In this document: positions 58,425 to 64,000 of the stretch, in pieces
Layout of the letters: each line of letters starts with the position of its first letter
How positions within the stretch are numbered: position 1 is the first letter of the stretch
Origin: Candidatus Poribacteria bacterium
GTDB taxonomy: Bacteria > Poribacteria > WGA-4E > WGA-3G
Direction of reading: 5' to 3'
Length of the DNA: 64,000 bases
NCBI GenBank assembly: GCA_003635255.1
Contig: PYJC01000106.1
Span: forward strand, 1 to 64,000
Made by a program: the position numbers and the translations under genes
The notes under the pieces: model-generated
The model's input: the letters and a program-made list of their open reading frames with translations, nothing else
Database searches by the model: none
Told to the model about the DNA's origin: nothing

Positions 58425-61049
58425 TTAACGCCTCTGGACTTGGAAACTCGCATCCAGGGCCTTCGCGACTCGGACTTGCGATTCTTGAAGGTGTGCCAAG
58501 CTATAGTCGTCAAGTCTCCCTTGAGCGTTTTGAAGTACGCCTTGTATTTCACTGTTGATCTGTCCGAGATGATGCCGAGCAAGCGATCTGGCATCCTCAG
58601 GTGTCCCACTATCCGCATCCAGTATCAGCTTGATGAGTTGCTTCAGGTGTTCACGTTGCAGTGCACGACGGAAACTGGAGATGAATGCATCCGAGTTCGA
58701 CCACTGCTTTTCGCCGACATTTCGATCCAGTTCTGTCCAAACCGCATCCGTAATGCCTGAGAAGAGTTCTGGCAGTGTGAACGCATCGTCACCTTTCGGA
58801 AACTTCAACTCTGTGTCCTGAATACGTGCGAGGACGTTGGGATAAAGCAAGCGTCCCAAGATGCGGGTCTGGTTGTTTAAAATCACATTATGCACGGGGT
58901 AATCCAGACGTGTAGACCCCCCGGTCCCGGAGCCCCAATCGCTCCAACGCGTGACGGCGAGGCTGTTGAGTAGGTCAGCCGGAAAATCGAAGGCACTGTC
59001 CGAGAGCGCGTGTTCTTTGAGGAACTCAAGTGCTTCGCGCTGTTTCGCTGCAGGGACAGGCACGAACGGTAAACGACCGTTCTCATCGCCACGGTGATCG
59101 CGGTGGTGGTACTGCCCGCCGATATATCGGCTTGCAAGATACATTGAATAACCGTATTCACCGAGCAGTGACCCGAAGGCACGCCTGACCCGCTGATAAC
59201 CCATTCCCTCTTTTGTAACTTTGTCTGCAATCTTGTCCCAGAGCTCGACGACAATCTCGCGACGCTGTTTGGCAAATTCAAGCGGATCAGCACCGAGATC
59301 CCATCGATTGACCAGCGGATCTAAATCCCTGTACTGATATGTGGACGCATCGCCATCTGTGCCATACGTCAGTCCCGGCGTTGCGACACGGGAAGCGATC
59401 TTGCCTAACTCTTTTAATTCACCTTCGGAGTTGCCTGCATCGATTGATTTATAGGCGTACTCGATCACCCAATAGTCCCAGGGTCCAATGGTCGGTGTGT
59501 AGTAATGCCCCTGTTTTTCTCCTTTGGGCGCGATATTCACGGCATCGTATTCCATGACGGAACCGTGGATGGCTTCACCTTTTTTCTTGTTTAGTTCGTC
59601 GAGAGAAAATATCGTGCTCGCTTTAAAGTTATGCCGCAATCCCAACGTATGTCCGACTTCGTGCATCGTCAGCGATTTAAGTGCCTGACCGATAAACTCT
59701 TCCGGCAACTCACCGTCTTCATCGACCACGCCACGCGTCTGTAGGACGCTCGCCATGAATCCCATCTGGCGTGCCAACCCGGATGCCATCTGACAATGGA
59801 ACCGTGAAGAGTGATCCATCGGGTGGTCCCGTTCATGATCAAGTTCATCAAAGAATGTCGTATATTCGCGCTGCCACGATCTGATGAAGACATCGCTGAT
59901 AAGGATATCCGCGTCTAATATCTGACCAGTTAGTGGGTTCACGCGAGAGGGACCGATTGCGAAACCTGCGTCAACAACCCAGCGGATCGTGTTATAACGG
60001 GCATCTTCCGGGTCCCAATCCTCATAATCTTGTTGAATCCGTGCTTCAATCGCATCGACAAAGCCTGCCTTTTCAAACGCCTTGTTCCATTCCAGAATTC
60101 CCTGTCGAATGTAAGGACGAAAGCGATGCGGTACCGTTTTCTCAATGTAGAAAATGATCGGATCCATTGGTGGCGACAGTTTCGCCTTCTTGTCCGCTTT
60201 CTCCAAATGCCACCGGTTGACATACCGGACATAGGGTGCATCACTCGTTTGGAGTGAATAGTCTTTAACCACTGTCATGAAATGTCCGACACGGTCATCA
60301 GCAAGCCGCGGGCGATAGTTGTTAGATGGAAGTTTCGCAAGACTATAGTGCAAGGTCAACTGGATGCCACGACTGTCAGGAACCGTTTCTCTGCTGCCAC
60401 TCGCTGCATACACTGCTTGAACCCGCAGCTCAACGTTCTTCGGGAACGCTTTAATCGTTTCCCAAGTACTACGCGTTTTGTCAAATCGAGCACCGCCACC
60501 GATCCTACCCGCCATCGGCGGTAAATCGGACATAAAGACAGGCGAGATATTCACCAAGAGACTTCGCCGTTGTGGGTGTATACTCTCAATCTTAAGAGAA
60601 AATAGCACGGAATCGCTGTAACTATAGTCCACCGCTTGTGCGGTCGGTGTCCCTTTATCAGCACGGAAACGCACATTTTTCCGCACGAGATGCACACGGT
60701 CCCCTACACGTCGCCAGACAAGCAGCCACTCGTCCAACGTCATTCCTGAGATAAGGAATCCCCTGCCCAGACCGCGTGAGAGACTTATCATACATAGGAA
60801 AGGTTGGTCTAATTGTGCGGGTTGAATTTCGCAATAGAGATTCTCTTTTTTCTCGTAGAGCCTAAAGAAACCTTGATAACTTTTACTGTCTTCAGTAACT
60901 TTAGAAAAATCTTCAAACTCTTTTTTCTTTTTCGCGGGTGCTGCCTGTGCTTCAGATTTTGCGGGTTGTGCTGCCTCCTGCGCAGATACCGATAGGCAAT
61001 AACCGCTTATTAAGATTAAACAGATCCAAAAAGTCAATAAGTGTCGCAT
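58425..61049 (-). CDS. Exported HExxH zinc metalloprotease (DUF5117/DUF5118-like), paralogue 2
   Basis: The 874-residue protein is a close paralogue of the previous gene: signal peptide FWICLILISGYCLSVSAQ, EFEDFSKVTEDSKSYQGFFR, then MHEVGHTLGLRHNFKAS with all zinc ligands, and SLAHLQESQVRVAKALDASF at the end. I start at ATG 61049, with GGGAG upstream; the frame extends 29 codons further with no signal-peptide character. The two copies are similar along their full length, so this is a whole-gene tandem duplication with the hairpin element between. Confidence 0.88.
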   Translation of the reverse strand: MRHLLTFWICLILISGYCLSVSAQEAAQPAKSEAQAAPAKKKKEFEDFSKVTEDSKSYQGFFRLYEKKENLYCEIQPAQLDQPFLCMISLSRGLGRGFLISGMTLDEWLLVWRRVGDRVHLVRKNVRFRADKGTPTAQAVDYSYSDSVLFSLKIESIHPQRRSLLVNISPVFMSDLPPMAGRIGGGARFDKTRSTWETIKAFPKNVELRVQAVYAASGSRETVPDSRGIQLTLHYSLAKLPSNNYRPRLADDRVGHFMTVVKDYSLQTSDAPYVRYVNRWHLEKADKKAKLSPPMDPIIFYIEKTVPHRFRPYIRQGILEWNKAFEKAGFVDAIEARIQQDYEDWDPEDARYNTIRWVVDAGFAIGPSRVNPLTGQILDADILISDVFIRSWQREYTTFFDELDHERDHPMDHSSRFHCQMASGLARQMGFMASVLQTRGVVDEDGELPEEFIGQALKSLTMHEVGHTLGLRHNFKASTIFSLDELNKKKGEAIHGSVMEYDAVNIAPKGEKQGHYYTPTIGPWDYWVIEYAYKSIDAGNSEGELKELGKIASRVATPGLTYGTDGDASTYQYRDLDPLVNRWDLGADPLEFAKQRREIVVELWDKIADKVTKEGMGYQRVRRAFGSLLGEYGYSMYLASRYIGGQYHHRDHRGDENGRLPFVPVPAAKQREALEFLKEHALSDSAFDFPADLLNSLAVTRWSDWGSGTGGSTRLDYPVHNVILNNQTRILGRLLYPNVLARIQDTELKFPKGDDAFTLPELFSGITDAVWTELDRNVGEKQWSNSDAFISSFRRALQREHLKQLIKLILDADSGTPEDARSLARHHLGQINSEIQGVLQNAQGRLDDYSLAHLQESQVRVAKALDASFQVQRR

Positions 61050-61224
61050 CGTTTTTTCTCCCTTTTGGTGTAGCTTACAGTTTCCAAAATTTGCTGTTAT
61101 TATAAAGCAGGCAATCCATCTGGTGTCTCTCGCCACGAATTGCTGTGTTTTGCGCTATATGTATTGTTCTCATCTGAACAAGTATATCATTTTTCTCTGA
61201 TCTCTACTACATAAATTTCTCGCT

Positions 61225-61980
61225 TTAATGATAATGAATCCGACGGCTGCCGTCAAATGAAATGCGAGGCCAATCGCGTTCCCAGTTTTCGGAATGATAT
61301 GGGATATAGTGACACGCTAACGCATGTCTACGGGTGCCCGGTTTCAAAATTTTCGCGCCACCGTGAATCAGTTTCCCATCAAAGAGGATAACATCTCCTG
61401 CGTTCACCATAACTTGAATTATATCCGTACCATTTTCGCGAACGAGTTGTTTAACGGCTGGAAAATACCGGTTGTGTTGTTGTAACTCGTATGTTTCTCC
61501 CGGTAGCAGTGTCATCGGCACATCGTTTTTCGTGATTAACCGTCCCCTGTTTGAACCGGGCTGCACGATGAGCGGTCCGTTGTTCTCATCCACCTTGACC
61601 ATCGCAATCCATGCCGACATACAGTCCGGTAGGTAGTATTGATCTTGGTGAAACGGATGCTCCGACCCTTCATAAAAATGCATCGTCTGGATACCCTCCG
61701 GTTCGCCGCCAAAACAGTCTGTAAGCGGCTTATGTAAGCGGGAATCAATAAGTAAGTTTAATACGTGCGGGTCGTAGAGGTGCTGATTGAACGTGCGCGA
61801 TCCGTATTTGTCCTGCTGAAAGAATCCATCAAGCTGCTTACGTCCTGTATGGAGGTCCTCTAAGTGTTCAACAAAGTTTTCACACTCTTCGGGCGCAAGG
61901 ACACTTTCAAGGACAAGATACCCGTTTTCCTCGTAGAACGTTTTTTGCGCAGGGGTCAAACCTGACTGTTCAGATGCCAT
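61225..61980 (-). CDS. Phytanoyl-CoA dioxygenase (PhyH)-family enzyme
   Basis: The 251-residue protein has typical PhyH length. The Fe(II) motif is HQD in SEHPFHQDQYYLPD, the distal His is in DGKLIHGGAKILKPGTRRHA, and GPLIVQPGSNRGRL is the usual strand. It differs much from the 50731 enzyme, so it is a separate lineage. AAAGGAGGAAAA precedes the ATG. A small hydroxylated metabolite is the likely product; identity unknown. Confidence 0.9.
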   Translation of the reverse strand: MASEQSGLTPAQKTFYEENGYLVLESVLAPEECENFVEHLEDLHTGRKQLDGFFQQDKYGSRTFNQHLYDPHVLNLLIDSRLHKPLTDCFGGEPEGIQTMHFYEGSEHPFHQDQYYLPDCMSAWIAMVKVDENNGPLIVQPGSNRGRLITKNDVPMTLLPGETYELQQHNRYFPAVKQLVRENGTDIIQVMVNAGDVILFDGKLIHGGAKILKPGTRRHALACHYIPYHSENWERDWPRISFDGSRRIHYH

Positions 61981-62152
61981 TTTTCCTCCTTTAGAAGTTA
62001 ATAACGCTTTTTATGCGTTTCTCTTTCATTTTATCACAATTATTTAGTGAGAATGTAGTTAAATTTCTAAATGTACTTGATAGTTTTTGTTGAAGTTGTT
62101 AAGGTTAACATTCCAAGGACAAAATAGTGAGAAACTCTTAAAGGAACAATTT

Positions 62153-62902
62153 ATGAAAACAGTACCAAAGATTGTTGCAATTGGTGGCGGAGAAATTAGA
62201 GAAATGGAAACCGCTGCGATTGACAAACGCATTATCGAATTGACCGGTAAAACACAACCGAAGGCACTCTTCATTCCAACCGCCAGTAGTGACGCGCCCG
62301 GATACATCGAGACTTTCGAGAAAGTTTACGGTGAACATCTTGGATGCCAGACGCGGACGCTCACGCTCACTCAAAATCCGCCAGCATTTGATGAGATGTC
62401 CGCGTTGGTGTTGGATTCAGACCTCGTCTATGTGGGGGGTGGGAATACCTACAAGATGATGAAGCTATGGCGACGATTGGGATTAGATACCGTGTTGGTG
62501 GAAGCTGCGTCCCGTGGCACCGTTCTATCGGGTCTCAGTGCCGGTGCGATCTGCTGGTTTAAATACGGGCATAGCGATTCTCGGTCTTTCTCCAGCAACC
62601 CCGAATGGGACTATATCCGTGTCGGGGGACTCGGATTCATCAATGCGGTCTACTGTCCACATTATCACTTCGAGAAGCGAGAAACTTCCTTTTCACAAAT
62701 GATTGCAAAACGGGGTGGCATCGGCATCGCTTGTGATAATAACGCAGCGATTGAAATCGTTGGGGAACGCTACCGTATTCTCACCTCTGCGCCTAATGGA
62801 AAGGCATACAAGCTCTTCAACCGTAGCGGAAACGCCGTTATTACGGAATTATCTCAAAACAACGAGTATACGCCTTTAGCCGATCTTTTACGGCGAGGAT
62901 AA
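62153..62902 (+). CDS. Peptidase E (S51)-family protein
   Basis: The 249-residue protein has the S51 features: ALFIPTASSDAPGYIETF, VYVGGGNTYKMMKLWRRL and the nucleophile serine in GLSAGAICWFKYG. Family members are Asp-dipeptidases (PepE) or cyanophycinases; length fits PepE. It is cytoplasmic, with no signal peptide. I start at ATG 62153 with AAAGGAAC upstream; 62087 adds residues outside the fold. It converges on the LamG gene, 5 bp between stops. Confidence 0.88.
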   Translation: MKTVPKIVAIGGGEIREMETAAIDKRIIELTGKTQPKALFIPTASSDAPGYIETFEKVYGEHLGCQTRTLTLTQNPPAFDEMSALVLDSDLVYVGGGNTYKMMKLWRRLGLDTVLVEAASRGTVLSGLSAGAICWFKYGHSDSRSFSSNPEWDYIRVGGLGFINAVYCPHYHFEKRETSFSQMIAKRGGIGIACDNNAAIEIVGERYRILTSAPNGKAYKLFNRSGNAVITELSQNNEYTPLADLLRRG

Positions 62903-62907
62903 GACTA

Positions 62908-63765
62908 TCATTTTGTCTTTAATGCTCCCCAGAGGGTTGACAATTTTCCTTTAGGCGCAATGTCGTAAGGTTCGGTGGATTCAAAGTTCTGGAGCACTTC
63001 ATCCGCTGTGAGCGGACGATTGTAAAAACGGACTTCATCAATCATACCCATGAAGTGGCCTGTTGATTTTCCAGGAAACTTTCTTGCACCAAGGGTTACA
63101 GGTGCTGTAAATGGGGCAAATGCTCTGTCTCCACCTCCAAATCCATGGTTGCTTGTAGAACCGGATACACCGTCTATATAGACAATTCTTTTACCGTTTC
63201 CGCCGCCTTCATGTATCGTATAATCGTTTGTATAAACAATGTGGTGCCATTCACCATCAAAAACACCCACACTTCCTCCGCTACCAGCACCGCCGCATCC
63301 ATTTGGTCCTCCAATCCCAATGTAATGACGAAGCGTTCTCTCCCTAATCTCAAATCTAAATTTATCATTACTTCCATTGAGTTCTATTCCCCAATTAGGA
63401 CATTCCGCACCACGCGTATTAATGAGCGTCATCCAATCCTTCTTATTAGTGGTTTTAATCCAAGCTTCAAACGAAGCCGTGCCAAACTTTTTGCCGAAAT
63501 CTCCAAGCGTGGTTAGGTTTACAAAATCGCCAACACCGTCAAATTCGAGTGCCTCTCCTACCTGACCGGGAACAACTTTAGGATTTCCAATGATTTTACC
63601 ATTGTTGTCACCCCAAACATCTTTTACTGTTTTATTGATAATGTATGCTTTATCAAAGGTCCAATAGCTGACGAGCCCATCTGTTACAACAGACGCAGGT
63701 GCCGTATTGAGTGAGAAAATACCGATAATTATCGCAAATGTCATAGAGTAGATTCTGCTTTTCAT
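62908..63765 (-). CDS. Exported LamG-domain protein with WG-tail
   Basis: The 285-residue protein has a signal peptide (MTFAIIIGIFSLNTAPASVV) and a LamG domain: VSYWTFDKAYI, ALEFDGVGDFVNL, ASFEAWIKTT, GEWHHIVYTNDYTIHEGG, GMIDEVRFYNRPLTADEVLQ. A glycine-rich loop (GPNGCGGAGSGGSVG) sits mid-domain. The C-terminus is IAPKGKLSTLWGALK plus TK, the tail shared with six other proteins. I start at ATG 63765 (AAAGGAGTAATCACA upstream); the longer frame lacks a signal peptide start. Confidence 0.86.
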   Translation of the reverse strand: MKSRIYSMTFAIIIGIFSLNTAPASVVTDGLVSYWTFDKAYIINKTVKDVWGDNNGKIIGNPKVVPGQVGEALEFDGVGDFVNLTTLGDFGKKFGTASFEAWIKTTNKKDWMTLINTRGAECPNWGIELNGSNDKFRFEIRERTLRHYIGIGGPNGCGGAGSGGSVGVFDGEWHHIVYTNDYTIHEGGGNGKRIVYIDGVSGSTSNHGFGGGDRAFAPFTAPVTLGARKFPGKSTGHFMGMIDEVRFYNRPLTADEVLQNFESTEPYDIAPKGKLSTLWGALKTK

Positions 63766-64000
63766 TGTGATTACTCCTTTTGAAAGCGTGTTAAAACAAT
63801 CCAACCTGCCACCTATACATAACTTTTGTGGTTGAAGCAAACCGATCTACGAACTTACGTTATTTAGATTTAGCAAATTCCGTGCCAATCTGAACAATAC
63901 TATATTGACGGAGTTTTCTACAAAACGCAGAGGAGGCACTGCACGAAATAGGGCATTCTCTATACTTGACCGCACAAAATGGGGTGTACTTAATGACCAA
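63766..64000. other. Right-end non-coding stretch
   Basis: No gene is recognised to the window edge. It holds the leader of the LamG gene. TTGACCGCACAAAATGGGGT (from about 63967) could be part of a rightward promoter, but nothing to the right is visible. Confidence 0.4.

Noticed and set aside
61050-61136. 29-residue extension of the second metalloprotease
   Set aside because: It precedes a clear signal peptide that has its own ribosome binding site; the paralogue starts at the same signal peptide.

Overview
The window looks like a chromosomal segment of an uncultivated bacterium with a double-membrane type envelope (many lipobox lipoproteins and Sec signal peptides, moderate GC, frequent TTG and GTG starts). 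The gene mix (PD40/TolB-like exported proteins, FG-GAP/ASPIC proteins, phytanoyl-CoA dioxygenase-like enzymes, Gfo/Idh/MocA oxidoreductases, a D-aminoacylase-type amidohydrolase, an Ldh2-type dehydrogenase, large HExxH metalloproteases, Uma2, a lone EutN/CcmL protein) resembles candidate phylum Poribacteria or a near relative. That placement is inference from gene families; no rRNA or tRNA gene was noticed.

Layout. 1-275: 5' end of a transposase running off the left edge, with its ribosome binding site inside a long inverted repeat. 380-14765: one co-oriented run of envelope genes. It holds four PD40 propeller proteins and one LamG/DUF1080-like protein that share a C-terminal tail (consensus L-T-T-x-W-G-x-[LIV]-K), a membrane-anchored ECF sigma factor fused to a BNR-type beta-propeller, two related lipoproteins, a lipoprotein with a SpoIVB-like (S55) protease domain, and a secreted WD40-dockerin protein with a FlgD-like tail. 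A 45-bp promoter-like element lies in front of both the sigma gene and the first lipoprotein. 14892-17883 (minus): disulfide oxidoreductase and amidohydrolase. 18136-21752: lipoprotein, Gfo/Idh/MocA protein and a tandem pair of secreted paralogues.

21749-32357: tetrapyrrole cluster. hemB, hemL, a polyprenyl synthase, a duplicated precorrin-2 dehydrogenase-like protein, Uma2, a CcsA/HemX-like membrane protein, hemA, hemC and a cobA-hemD fusion together cover glutamyl-tRNA to uroporphyrinogen III, precorrin-2 and probably sirohydrochlorin. Repeat-rich spacers separate several of these genes. 32429-34983 (minus): Nramp-like transporter and Ldh2-family dehydrogenase. 35954-39318: overlapping TPR, ASPIC/FG-GAP and ComEA-like HhH genes. 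39364-40254 (minus): 5-formyl-THF cyclo-ligase and a solitary microcompartment vertex protein. 40720-46336: glycine-oxidase-like enzyme, a second ECF sigma with a structured leader, HAD dehalogenase, Gfo/Idh/MocA, a HicB/HicA pair in which hicA lacks an ordinary start codon, and a multi-zinc-ribbon protein.

46351-64000: LamG proteins with the same C-terminal tail, two methyltransferases, AAC(3)-like acetyltransferase, two PhyH-like dioxygenases, an internally duplicated lipoprotein, GNAT, a 14-repeat secreted WD40 protein, a tandem pair of about 870-residue metalloproteases separated by a nested inverted-repeat element, and a peptidase E.

The strongest candidates for undescribed biology are the shared C-terminal tail on exported proteins of different folds, and the membrane-tethered sigma factor encoded beside an S55-type protease and lipoproteins. 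The second arrangement could be a one-piece surface-sensing system released by proteolysis (hypothesis). Short intergenic hairpins with unrelated stem sequences recur throughout.
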